NCBI RefSeq assembly: GCF_002278075.1
Contig: NZ_CP022990.1
Location: forward strand, 1,054,001 to 1,118,000
Source: Paraburkholderia aromaticivorans
GTDB lineage: Bacteria > Pseudomonadota > Gammaproteobacteria > Burkholderiales > Burkholderiaceae
Length of the DNA: 64,000 nucleotides
Direction: 5' to 3'
Shown one piece after another: positions 8,594 through 16,384 of this stretch. Position 1 is the stretch's first letter. The number at the start of each line of letters is the position of its first letter. Below the pieces are notes generated by a model. That model saw nothing but the letters and a program-made list of their open reading frames with translations, had not been told where the DNA came from and made no database searches. The position numbers were made by a program, and so were the translations under genes.

Positions 8594-8845
8594 ATGAAAG
8601 TTTCGATGATCGCTTTGACTTTGGCTGCGTGCGTGGCCGGAAGTGTTGCTCACGCCGCGGTGCTGCCGGCTCCCGCTGCCGACGCGAATTCCTCGCAGAG
8701 CGCACCGGTCGGGCAGCCGCAATGGTCCGCAAACGCCGCCGGCGTCGCGCCGAAAACGCGGGCCCAGGTTCGCCATGAACTCGTGCAAGCCGAGAACGAC
8801 GGTCAGCTTGCCAATCTGAACCGGTCGCTCTATTCGGGCGGTTGA
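8594..8845 (+). CDS. DUF4148 small secreted protein
   Basis: 83 residues from the ATG at 8594, preceded by AAGGAGAACGAC. A signal peptide (MKVSMIALTLAACVAGSVAH, cleavage after AHA) is followed by a low-complexity spacer and the DUF4148-like helix TRAQVRHELVQAENDGQL. These proteins are numerous in Burkholderiaceae, and their function is unknown. A longer frame from 8417 overlaps the regulatory element and is rejected. Expression is probably driven from element B. Confidence 0.82.
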   Translation: MKVSMIALTLAACVAGSVAHAAVLPAPAADANSSQSAPVGQPQWSANAAGVAPKTRAQVRHELVQAENDGQLANLNRSLYSGG

Positions 8846-9037
8846 GCACGTGCCTCGCGCGGACGTCACGAGGTTCGCCTACGTTCCTCGTGACGCAATC
8901 GCCTTGTGATCCGCTGCGTCGGTCAGCGGACCGGCCGCAGGTTGAGCATCGCTCGACGAATCCGCTATTCTCTCCCTGGCGGCAACCCAAGCCGCCTCGA
9001 AATGGCCAATCCAAGGGCCCGTTTCAAGGAGATCGTC

Positions 9038-10141
9038 ATGTCCCGTGTGCTTCGCATGTTCCGGTATGCCGTGGCCGGATCGGTCCTCGCCGCTTTTGCC
9101 GCATTCGCCTCGTCGCTCGCCAACGGCTGCACGCGCGCGCTCTATGTGGGCGATGACGGCACCGTGATGACCGGGCGCTCGATGGACTGGTCTGAAGACA
9201 TGCGGTCGAATCTCTGGGTCTTTCCCGCCGGGATCGAACGTGACGGCGCAGCGGGACCGCGCACGCCGCACTGGACTTCGAAATACGGCAGCGTGGTCGT
9301 ATCCGGCTACGAAATTGGCAGCGTCGACGGCATGAACGAGCGCGGCCTCGTGACCAACGTGCTCTATTTGACCGAAACCGATTACGGCAAACCTGACGCG
9401 TCGCGCCCGCCCTTGTCGATCAGCCTGTGGGCGCAGTACGCCCTCGATAATTTCGCCACGGTGGCCGAGGCGGTCGACGCGCTCGGCCGCGAGCCCTTCC
9501 AGATCATTGCCCCGCCCTTGCCCAACGGCAAACCGTTGACGTTGCATCTCGCGCTTTCGGATTCGCAGGGCGATTCGGCCATTCTCGAATATCTCGACGG
9601 CAAGCTCGTGATCCATCACGGCAAGGCATTCAAGATCATGACCAATTCGCCTATCTATAGCGAACAGCTTGCTCTCGACACCTACTGGAAAGGCGTTGGC
9701 GGTCTCACCTTCCTGCCGGGCACGAATCGCGCGGCGGATCGTTTCGTGCGCGCATCGTTTCTGATGGATGCCATTCCGAAGCGCCTCGATCCCAACTATA
9801 TTGCCGGCGTGCCCCAGCAATCGTATGCGTTTCAGGCGGCCGCCGGCGTGATGAGCGTGATGCGCGCCGTCAGTGTGCCGCTCGGTATCACGACGCCGGG
9901 CCAGCCGAATATCTCATCGACGATCTGGCGCACCGTGTCCGACCAGAAGAATCTCGTGTATTACTTCGATTCGTCGACGCGGCCCGATACGTTCTGGGTG
10001 CCGCTGCACAGGTTGAATCTGAAACCGGGCGCGCCCGTGATGAAGCTGACCATCGACGCCGGCCAGGTAGTGTCGGGTGATGCATCGGGTTCTTTCGTGC
10101 CGACGCCTTCGTTCAAGTTCATGCCCGCGAAGGCGCCGTGA
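9038..10141 (+). CDS. Exported linear-amide C-N hydrolase (choloylglycine hydrolase / penicillin V acylase family)
   Basis: 367 residues from the ATG at 9038 (AAGGAGATCGTC upstream). A signal peptide ends near SSLANG so that Cys31 becomes the mature N-terminus (CTRALYVGDDG), as required for an Ntn hydrolase nucleophile. Other family features are GRSMDWSEDM and GMNERGLVTNVLYL near the N-terminus and an Asn-containing TNSPIY segment. Periplasmic members of this family cleave acyl-homoserine lactones or beta-lactam side chains. The substrate cannot be told from sequence. A single-gene unit. Confidence 0.88.
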   Translation: MSRVLRMFRYAVAGSVLAAFAAFASSLANGCTRALYVGDDGTVMTGRSMDWSEDMRSNLWVFPAGIERDGAAGPRTPHWTSKYGSVVVSGYEIGSVDGMNERGLVTNVLYLTETDYGKPDASRPPLSISLWAQYALDNFATVAEAVDALGREPFQIIAPPLPNGKPLTLHLALSDSQGDSAILEYLDGKLVIHHGKAFKIMTNSPIYSEQLALDTYWKGVGGLTFLPGTNRAADRFVRASFLMDAIPKRLDPNYIAGVPQQSYAFQAAAGVMSVMRAVSVPLGITTPGQPNISSTIWRTVSDQKNLVYYFDSSTRPDTFWVPLHRLNLKPGAPVMKLTIDAGQVVSGDASGSFVPTPSFKFMPAKAP

Positions 10142-10210
10142 AAGCGGGTGTGAAGTGAACCGTCACGCGGCCCGAGGCTCCCGCTGCTCTGGCGCGCACG
10201 CACGCACAGC

Positions 10211-10939
10211 TCAGTACTCGACGAGAATGGTCACGCGCCGGTTCGCGGCGCGCGCTGCCGTGTCGTCACCGATAATCAAGGGGAAATTGTCGGCGCGGCC
10301 AATCGCGGCCATTCTGTGCGCCTCGATACCTTTGTCCGCGAAGAAGCGCACCACCGCGCCTGCCCGTGCGGAAGATAGCTCCCAATTGGATTCGTACTTG
10401 GCCGTCGAGATGGGCACACTGTCCGTGTGGCCTTCCACGAGGATGTTGTTCTTCGACCGGTCGCGCAGCACGCGGGCAATCTGGTTCAACACCTCGAACG
10501 ATTCCGGCAATAGACGCGCATCGCCCGAGTTGAACAGAATCTTCGCGTTGATGGCGACTTCAACGCCCTGCGCGGCGTTCGAAATCGTAATCTGGCGGTT
10601 GTCCTGAAGCGGCTCCAGCAGAGCCAGCAACCGCTGCTTCGAGGTATCGGGCGCGGGCGCCGATGCATTGGACGATGGGATGCTGCCCGCGGATGCCGCT
10701 GCTGTCACTGCGTGCCGCTCCAGCGCCTTGATTTCCAGCTCCCTCGTTTTTGCCAACTGAAGCACATAAAGCGCAAGGAACAACACCATCAGCGTGGTGA
10801 TGAGGTCGGCGTAGGAAATCAGCCAGCGTCCGGACTGCTCCTCGCCTTCGTCGGCGGCGTCATAGCCGGTCTTATCCGCCGTGAGGCGCTTGTTACCCGA
10901 GGAGGTGTTCATATCCGAAAGGTTTGCGTTCGAAATCAC
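10211..10939 (-). CDS. MotB/MotD-like stator protein with OmpA domain
   Basis: 242 residues from a GTG at 10939, with an ATG at 10912 as alternative; neither has a strong ribosome site. One membrane helix (ISYADLITTLMVLFLALYVL) carries the proton-path Asp45. The C-terminal OmpA-like peptidoglycan-binding domain has VEGHTDSVPI, SNWELSSARAGAV and NRRVTILVEY. It pairs with the MotA-like gene upstream (46-bp gap), so together they should form an ion-driven 5:2 motor unit. No flagellar structural or chemotaxis gene is in the window. It may be an accessory flagellar stator or a stator for a different machine. Confidence 0.88.
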   Translation of the reverse strand: MISNANLSDMNTSSGNKRLTADKTGYDAADEGEEQSGRWLISYADLITTLMVLFLALYVLQLAKTRELEIKALERHAVTAAASAGSIPSSNASAPAPDTSKQRLLALLEPLQDNRQITISNAAQGVEVAINAKILFNSGDARLLPESFEVLNQIARVLRDRSKNNILVEGHTDSVPISTAKYESNWELSSARAGAVVRFFADKGIEAHRMAAIGRADNFPLIIGDDTAARAANRRVTILVEY

Positions 10940-10985
10940 GTGCGCTTCGCGCCATGCCTCCTGCTAACGGCGTGGCCCAGTCCGG

Positions 10986-11750
10986 CTAGCCCAGCAACTC
11001 GGCGGATCTTTCCCGCACGTCGCCCGCGAGCCGCGTTTCGATTGTGTGAGGCGACTCCTTGCGCGAGATCGCGAGCAAGCCGTCGAGATATAAACGCCTG
11101 AAGCGCAGTTCGCTGTCCACCTGCGCCCTGATCTTTCCGTACAACGGCAGAAAGACCAGATTCGCCAGAGCAAGGCCGTAGAGTGTCGCAACGAAAGCCA
11201 TTGCAATACCTTGTCCGAGTTGCGCGGGTTCGAGCATATGGCCGGTCACCTGAATCAGACCGAGCACCGCGCCCAGAATGCCGAACGTCGGCGCATAGCC
11301 GCCCGCCTGTTGCCAGATCCGCGCCGCCGCCATGTGATTGCGCTCATAGGCAACCAGTTCCCGTTGCAATGCGTCTTCGAGCACCGCCGTTGATACGCCA
11401 TTGGCCAGCAACTCCAGACCTCTTTGCGCAAACGGATTGATGCCGCCCGCCCCGATCGATTCGAACACCAGCATGCCGTTGAGCTTGGCCTGATCACCCC
11501 ACTCGAGCAGGATGGCGAGGCTCTCACGATCGACCTGCCTCGCCTTCACAAACGCGAGGCGAAGTTGCTTCAAGCCGTCATAAAACCTCGCCCAGGTATT
11601 CTGGATCATCACCGCGCCGAAGGTGCCGCCAAGAACGATGACGAGCGCCTCCAACTGAAACAGCGAGGTGAAGTGGCCACCCTCGAGCGAGAAGCCCGCG
11701 ACGATCGCCGTTACGCCGAACAAGGCGCCAAATAGCGTCAAAAGATCCAT
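10986..11750 (-). CDS. MotA/MotC-like stator protein
   Basis: 254 residues, ATG at 11750 with AGAGG upstream. Four membrane segments are visible: ~3-22, ~32-50, and two in the C-terminal half (YAPTFGILGAVLGLIQVTG and GIAMAFVATLYGLALANLVF). The cytoplasmic loop (NGMLVFESIGAGGINPFAQRG) matches the MotA/ExbB/TolQ superfamily region that contacts FliG in flagellar MotA. It is transcribed with the MotB-like gene downstream and the cyclic-nucleotide/FliG-like gene upstream (72-bp gap). Confidence 0.88.
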   Translation of the reverse strand: MDLLTLFGALFGVTAIVAGFSLEGGHFTSLFQLEALVIVLGGTFGAVMIQNTWARFYDGLKQLRLAFVKARQVDRESLAILLEWGDQAKLNGMLVFESIGAGGINPFAQRGLELLANGVSTAVLEDALQRELVAYERNHMAAARIWQQAGGYAPTFGILGAVLGLIQVTGHMLEPAQLGQGIAMAFVATLYGLALANLVFLPLYGKIRAQVDSELRFRRLYLDGLLAISRKESPHTIETRLAGDVRERSAELLG

Positions 11751-11822
11751 ACATCCTCTCGAATGGCCACCCGGACCATCGAATTCCTAAGTCGATAATG
11801 CCTGGCGCCGGCGAATTGCGCG

Positions 11823-13067
11823 TCAGACATCCAGATTGGAAAGCGGCGCAGCCGTGGCAACCGGCGCCTTGATCGCTCGCACGGTCTCGAGAAAACGCTC
11901 TTCGATTTCGGCAATTTCGAGCGGATCGATCTTGATCTCACGACGCATGACCCAAGAGACCTCCTTCTTTCTCGCTTCGGTCATCACGGAGAGCAGGCGT
12001 TCGGCGACCGGCTGCCCGGTCAGCGCGGAAAGCAGTTTCGCGAGGTCGTAGGTGTCGAACGCGCTCACCGCTTCGAACAACGTGCGCTGGTCGACAAACT
12101 CCAGATCGTCGAGCGACTTCAGGTCATTCAAACCGCGCGTACTGCGCCGCGAAAAATAGCTGATGCCCTTTTCCTCGACATAGTTCAACACCCTGGTCTT
12201 GCGAAACGCAAAGATATCTTCCGCAATCTCCGAGTGCGACAGTTTGTTGAGAATCACCTTCTTCTCGACACCGATCAACGCCTCCAGATCGTTCAGTTCG
12301 ATCAGCTCCAGTTCGCTGCTAATGGAGAGATCGAGATCGTGGTCCGCCACCTGTTGGGCACGCTCGATGATTCGCACCGGATCGAACGTGACCAGTTGCC
12401 GGCTCGTCGCGCCGTCCTGCGCGGAATAGCGCGCCGACGTATTGCTCACGCGATCGGAGCGGCCGGGTTCCAGCGAAACGAGATTGAGCTTCTCCATCCG
12501 TTTGAGCATGGCCATCACATGCGGACGCGAATGACCGGCAATCGCATGGCATTTCTTGACCACTTCCGGCAACGGCACCGAGAATTCCTCGCCTTGCGCG
12601 CGGCGCAGACGGCCGTCGAATCTGTCGACGTTCTCGCTTCCCGCCATCAACGAAAGAACGTGAGCGTAGGAGACCACGCCCGGCAGAAAGTCGGCATGCG
12701 TATTGGTGGCGAGGACGTCGTCCTTCTTTTTCACCCGCCGGATCAGCGTGCGGACGATATGGCGCAGCAACGGCGACACGCGCGCGAGTTCCTCCTCCAC
12801 CACATCCGCCGCGACGACGGTCAATTGACAGAAGCTCAGTGCTTTGGCTGTATGCGCTCGTGGTTCGGGCGGCAACAAAGCCGCCTCGCCGAAAAACTCG
12901 CCTTTGCCCAGTGTGGCGAGAATCACTTTCTTCTCGTCGCACTGTGTGGAGATTTCGACTTTGCCGTCTGCAATAACGTAGACGACGGCGTCGCCCGCGA
13001 AGCCTTCGGAATAGATGACTTCGCCCGGAGCCGCAGTGCGCGACCATGGCGATCGTTGGTGATTCAA
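11823..13067 (-). CDS. Cyclic-nucleotide-binding, Crp-like HTH protein with FliG-C-like tail
   Basis: 414 residues. The start is read as TTG at 13067 because GGGGGAA lies 6 nt upstream; an overlapping ATG at 13074 is out of frame. Residues 10-110 form a cNMP-binding domain (GEVIYSEG, GKGEFFGEAALL, RAHTAKA). Residues ~163-230 resemble a Crp winged helix (LPEVVKKCHAIAGHSRPHVM). Residues ~320-400 align by eye with the C-terminal domain of FliG: a D-Q-R start, a helix with DLAKLLSAL, then ERLLSVMTEARKKEV and DPLEIAEIEERFLETVR. It is first in an apparent operon with MotA-like and MotB-like genes. FliG homology is my inference from pattern, not from a search. Confidence 0.7.
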   Translation of the reverse strand: MNHQRSPWSRTAAPGEVIYSEGFAGDAVVYVIADGKVEISTQCDEKKVILATLGKGEFFGEAALLPPEPRAHTAKALSFCQLTVVAADVVEEELARVSPLLRHIVRTLIRRVKKKDDVLATNTHADFLPGVVSYAHVLSLMAGSENVDRFDGRLRRAQGEEFSVPLPEVVKKCHAIAGHSRPHVMAMLKRMEKLNLVSLEPGRSDRVSNTSARYSAQDGATSRQLVTFDPVRIIERAQQVADHDLDLSISSELELIELNDLEALIGVEKKVILNKLSHSEIAEDIFAFRKTRVLNYVEEKGISYFSRRSTRGLNDLKSLDDLEFVDQRTLFEAVSAFDTYDLAKLLSALTGQPVAERLLSVMTEARKKEVSWVMRREIKIDPLEIAEIEERFLETVRAIKAPVATAAPLSNLDV

Positions 13068-13352
13068 GATTCATTCCCCCGAATGGGCAAATCCCCGGTT
13101 AGCGCACGCCATGTCGCAGGCTCGCGCTTGTCCGATGGTCCAGATTATTTGACTGGATATCGACATGAAAAACGCAAAACTTTAATAAATGTAATCGTCA
13201 GACCTTATGGCGAAAACGTCTGGCGGCCCTCTGGTCGAGGCTTTCCGCGATGCCGGTCGTTTTCCGGCGACGCCTGCGCGGAGCGATTCCGGCATCGGTG
13301 GCGGCAGCAACCGTCGAACACTCTCGCTTCTCGATGTTCAGGAAAATGTAAG

Positions 13353-13412
13353 AAACACATCCGATGCTTTTCCGCGAAAAAATTTTGGAATAAGCGGAAA
13401 CCCGATGTGTTT
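13353..13412. repeat. Imperfect long inverted repeat
   Basis: Outer arms AAACACATC (13353-13361) and GATGTGTTT (13404-13412) are perfect complements; an inner pair TTTTCCGC and GCGGAAA extends the stem with a mismatch. No T-run follows, so it is not a simple terminator. It could be a regulator site or an RNA hairpin. Confidence 0.45.
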
Positions 13413-13495
13413 GCCCTTACGTAGACAGCAGCAAACATGACATCGCGACTCATCAAACAAGTCGATGCGCGATGCTCCGGTTGCAAGTGGGACAG

Positions 13496-13527
13496 GTTGG
13501 CAAGTTGGTAGGTTGGTAGGTTGGCAA
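13496..13527. repeat. Four tandem 8-bp units
   Basis: GTTGGCAA, GTTGGTAG, GTTGGTAG, GTTGGCAA in direct succession, 60 bp before the small-peptide gene. Possibly slippage-prone. No function is assigned. Confidence 0.6.
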
Positions 13528-13587
13528 AGACGTAGCTTCACTCGAACCGCAAGGTATTTACAATTTCCTTCTATTTAGGCATCCAAA

Positions 13588-13737
13588 ATGAAAAGCAAAC
13601 TTTCACTCATCCTCTCGCTGATCGTTCTCGCTTCGGCAGGCGTTGTGACACAGGCTTCGGCCAAAGAACACGTTCACACGAACACCCAGCAGTGTGTCGG
13701 TCCCGCAGGTTTCTGCACTCCGTATTTCGGCAGCTAA
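13588..13737 (+). CDS. 49-aa secreted peptide with CVGPxxFC tail
   Basis: The ATG at 13588 opens a 49-codon frame: signal peptide MKSKLSLILSLIVLASAGVV (cleavage likely after QASA) and a mature peptide of about 24 residues ending QQCVGPAGFCTPYFGS. The two Cys could form a disulfide loop. The tail matches the end of the next gene (SSCVGPVSFCNIFFGN) in CVGPxxFCxxxFG, although the rest differs. The start has only a weak ribosome site. I recognise no family. Confidence 0.65.
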   Translation: MKSKLSLILSLIVLASAGVVTQASAKEHVHTNTQQCVGPAGFCTPYFGS

Positions 13738-13801
13738 ATACGCACCGTTTCCAGGCAATCGTTGCCCGTCAATTCAACTCATTCACGAAGGAATCTTTAT
13801 C

Positions 13802-14152
13802 ATGAAAAAAGCTCTTGTTTGCTTCGCTCTCGCCGCCGGCGCGTTGGCCGCCCCTGTTCTGAGCTTCGCGCAATCGAATGCGCCGGTCACGCGCGCCGAA
13901 GTGCGCGCCGACCTGGTGCGCCTCGAACAGGCAGGCTACAACCCCTCGCTTGCGGACGACGCTGACTATCCCGCCTCGATTCAGGCAGCCGAAGCGAAGG
14001 TCGCGGCGCAGGACGCAGCGCAAACCACGCAGTCGTCGTATGGTGGCATGACGCAGGATGGCAACACCTCGTCCGGCACGCGCACACACATGCCGGCCAG
14101 TTCGAGTTGCGTCGGCCCAGTGAGTTTCTGCAACATCTTCTTCGGCAATTAA
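13802..14152 (+). CDS. DUF4148 secreted protein with CVGPxxFC tail
   Basis: 116 residues. A signal peptide ends at SFA (MKKALVCFALAAGALAAPVL...). A DUF4148 helix follows (VTRAEVRADLVRLEQAGYNP, with the usual SLADDADYP). Then there is a Gln/Ala/Ser/Thr-rich spacer and the C-terminal SSCVGPVSFCNIFFGN. The tail is shared with the preceding 49-aa peptide, 64 bp upstream, and is not a usual DUF4148 feature as far as I know. AAGGAATCTTTATC precedes the ATG. A terminator follows at 14166-14210. Confidence 0.85.
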   Translation: MKKALVCFALAAGALAAPVLSFAQSNAPVTRAEVRADLVRLEQAGYNPSLADDADYPASIQAAEAKVAAQDAAQTTQSSYGGMTQDGNTSSGTRTHMPASSSCVGPVSFCNIFFGN

Positions 14153-14165
14153 ATGACGCGCATCG

Positions 14166-14210
14166 GGAATCCTGTCTCACCTTCCGTCTCGACAGGATTC
14201 CTACTTTTTA
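14166..14210 (+). terminator. Rho-independent terminator after the CVGP gene pair
   Basis: Stem GGAATCCTGTC (14166-14176) pairs with GACAGGATTCC (14191-14201), loop 14 nt, followed by TACTTTTTA. It ends the rightward small-protein unit. Confidence 0.8.
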
Positions 14211-14342
14211 TAATGACGACGACAGGCGCGCGTTTTCTCTCATGGATGCAGTGCGGATGCTGTCACGCGGTGGTGAAAGACAGGCTGGCACGGCGAAACC
14301 GCGCGCGCGAGGCGACCTTTCCCGCACCCAACCGCAGCCGCT

Positions 14343-15194
14343 TCATCCCTTCGTCGCCCCGAACGTCAAGCCGGCCACGAAATGCTTCTGCATCGCGAAG
14401 AACATCGCCACCGAAGGCAATGCCGCGAGAATCGATCCCGCTGAAACAAGATTCCATGCCGTGGTCCATTGCCCTTTCAATGCGGCCACGCCCACGGTGA
14501 TCGGCGCGGCATCGTCGCCTTGCGTCAGACACAGCGCCCAGAAATAGTCGTTCCAGACAAACGTGAACACGAGAATCGCCAATGCCGCGAGTGCCGGCCG
14601 GATCAACGGCAGCACGATCCTGAAGAACACGGCCCACTCGTTCGCGCCCTCGATGCGCGCCGCCTCGACCAGTTCGAACGGCAACTGCTTGATGAAGTTG
14701 CGCAGAAACAGCGCGCAGAATCCCGTTTGAAACGACACGTGAAAGAGAATCAGTGCGCTGACGGTATTGAACAGGCCGAGTTGCAAGGACAAATCCCGCA
14801 CCGGGATCATCAGCACCTGCACGGGCACGAAATTTCCCGCCACGAACGTGGCGAACAAGGTCGAATTGCCGCGAAACCGGTAGATGGCCAGAGCAAATCC
14901 GGCCATCGCGGCCAATGCAATCGACCCCACCACCGCAGGCACCGTAATCAGTACGCTGTTCCAGAAGTAATGCAACATTGGCGACGTGGTCAGGGCCTCG
15001 CGGTAGTTATCGAACATCGCGAAGTGCTTCGGCCATCCCCAGTAGTTGCCCTCGCTCAGTTCCTCCGACGAGCGCACAGACGTGACCAGCACCGCGATCA
15101 TCGGCAGCAGCCAGATCAGCAGTGCGACAGGCAGCGTCAGTTTGTACATGCGGCGAGTGGCCGGCTTCCATTTGTCGATGGGAACGGGAAACAT
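14343..15194 (-). CDS. Carbohydrate ABC transporter permease (MalG type)
   Basis: 283 residues from the ATG at 15194 (AAGGAG upstream); the longer frame to 15299 overlaps the preceding permease. Six membrane segments start at ~20. The EAA loop is ELVEAARIEGANEWAVFF, the contact with the ATPase. It ends with FVAGLTFGATKG, a usual MalG-like end. It is downstream of the MalF-type permease (10-bp gap), and with it forms the channel of a CUT1-family sugar importer. The substrate is inferred from the linked GH42 beta-galactosidase. Confidence 0.92.
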   Translation of the reverse strand: MFPVPIDKWKPATRRMYKLTLPVALLIWLLPMIAVLVTSVRSSEELSEGNYWGWPKHFAMFDNYREALTTSPMLHYFWNSVLITVPAVVGSIALAAMAGFALAIYRFRGNSTLFATFVAGNFVPVQVLMIPVRDLSLQLGLFNTVSALILFHVSFQTGFCALFLRNFIKQLPFELVEAARIEGANEWAVFFRIVLPLIRPALAALAILVFTFVWNDYFWALCLTQGDDAAPITVGVAALKGQWTTAWNLVSAGSILAALPSVAMFFAMQKHFVAGLTFGATKG

Positions 15195-15204
15195 GGTCGG
15201 CTCC

Positions 15205-16179
15205 TTATTGCTCGGCGCGCAGCATCCGCCGCAAGTGATAAACGATGTACACGAGCATGATGGCGAACAGCACGACCGCCACCGCCGCCGAATATCCAAT
15301 GCGGTAGTACTTGATCGCCTGGTCGTACATGTAATACGCGAGCACGGTCGAACTTTCGAATGGACCGCCGCCCGTCATCACCGAGATCAGATCGAAACTG
15401 CGCAGCGCGCCGATGATGGTCACGACGATCGCCATGAACGTGGTGGGCCGCAGTTGCGGCAGGATCACGTGCCACAGCATGGACCAGCCACGTGCCCCCT
15501 CCATGCGCGCTGCCTCGATCTGTTCGGCGTTCAGCGAAGTCAGGCCGGTCAGATAGAGAATCATGCAATAAGCGGTTTGCGGCCACAGCGCCGCGAACAC
15601 GATCCCGAGGGTCGCGTAGCGCGGGTCGCCGAGCACCGGCACGCCGTGGCCGAGAATCAGCGCGAGCAGGCCGAAGGTCGGGTCGTAAAACCACGAGAAG
15701 ATCAAGCCGACCACCACGCCCGACAACACGAACGGCGCGAAGAACAGCGACTTGACGATGCGGATGCCGGCCACCGCCTGGTTCAGATACAACGCGACGG
15801 CCAGTCCCATTGGCGGAGCGAGCAGGAACAGCAGCAGCCAGATGAGGTTGTTCTTGAGCGCCGTGTAGAACGTCTGCGCATGGAACAGTTCCACGTAGTT
15901 CGCGAGACCGATGAACGACGGCTCGCTCATTCCGTCCCAGTTGAAAAAGCTCAGGCGGATGGTCGACAGGATCGGCCAGACCACGTAGATGGCCACCATC
16001 ACGCAGGCGGGCGCAAGGAACAGAAAGGCGGCGCGCCGCTGCCGGCGCGCGGTGGGCGACGGCCGGCGCCGCCGCCCACCGGCGGGCCGGCCGCGCAACG
16101 CGCCGCCCGGCGTGGGCAAGCCCGGACCGCCGGGTTCAGCAGGACCGCCGACGGAGCGGCGGGTGACGGAATGCGACAC
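15205..16179 (-). CDS. Carbohydrate ABC transporter permease (MalF type)
   Basis: 324 residues from a GTG at 16179, chosen because CAGGAGAATCATC precedes it; the longer frame reaches into the tandem repeats. An Arg/Gly/Pro-rich cytoplasmic N-terminus (~50 residues) is followed by six membrane segments beginning AAFLFLAPACVMVAIYVVWP. The EAA loop is QIEAARMEGARGWSMLWH. It partners the MalG-type permease. It is separated from the upstream binding-protein gene by a 49-bp x3 hairpin repeat. Confidence 0.9.
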   Translation of the reverse strand: MSHSVTRRSVGGPAEPGGPGLPTPGGALRGRPAGGRRRRPSPTARRQRRAAFLFLAPACVMVAIYVVWPILSTIRLSFFNWDGMSEPSFIGLANYVELFHAQTFYTALKNNLIWLLLFLLAPPMGLAVALYLNQAVAGIRIVKSLFFAPFVLSGVVVGLIFSWFYDPTFGLLALILGHGVPVLGDPRYATLGIVFAALWPQTAYCMILYLTGLTSLNAEQIEAARMEGARGWSMLWHVILPQLRPTTFMAIVVTIIGALRSFDLISVMTGGGPFESSTVLAYYMYDQAIKYYRIGYSAAVAVVLFAIMLVYIVYHLRRMLRAEQ

Positions 16180-16190
16180 GATGATTCTCC

Positions 16191-16337
16191 TGTCGACCCG
16201 AGTTAGCGCTTTAGCGCTTACTCGGGTCCCATGCAAAGCTGTCGACCCGAGTCAGTGCTTCAGCGCTTACTCGGGTCCCATGCAAAGCTGTCGACCAGAG
16301 TCAGTGCTTTAGCCCTCGCCCCGGTCCCACGCAACAT
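16191..16337. repeat. Three tandem 49-bp units, each with a hairpin
   Basis: Unit 1 is 16191-16239, unit 2 16240-16288, unit 3 16289-16337 (diverged). Units 1 and 2 contain GACCCGAGT ... ACTCGGGTC, a perfect 9-bp inverted repeat around a core related to AGCGCTTTAGCGCTTA. They lie between the binding-protein gene and the permeases. Stable hairpins here could protect the upstream message and lower permease expression, as REP elements do between malE and malF in enterobacteria (inference). A related GCGCTTTAGCGCTTGAG sequence occurs at 32141-32165. Confidence 0.85.
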
Positions 16338-16384
16338 CCTTGCCGATCAGCTACAACCAAAGGCGGCCTCGCGGCCGCCGCCAC

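Larger units (their letters stand above)
13068..13587. other. 520-bp gene-free region with inverted and tandem repeats
   Basis: An AT-richer stretch upstream of both the leftward stator operon and the rightward small-peptide gene. It contains an inverted repeat at 13353-13412 (AAACACATC / GATGTGTTT, with inner TTTTCCGC / GCGGAAA) and four 8-bp units at 13496-13527. No coding frame in it is convincing. Confidence 0.5.

Noticed and set aside
10211..13067. Zorya-type defence system (ZorAB)
   Set aside because: The MotA-like protein lacks the long cytoplasmic tail of ZorA, and no ZorC/ZorD-like or helicase/nuclease gene follows.
12234..13424. A 396-codon rightward frame opposite the cNMP/FliG-like gene
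   Set aside because: Shadow of the reverse frame; no ribosome site or domain.
15046..16206. A 386-codon rightward frame opposite the sugar permeases
   Set aside because: Low-complexity His/Arg/Gln composition typical of antisense frames; the permeases on the other strand are unambiguous.
16191..16337. Possible CRISPR array
   Set aside because: The 49-bp units are directly contiguous with no unique spacers, and no cas genes are present.
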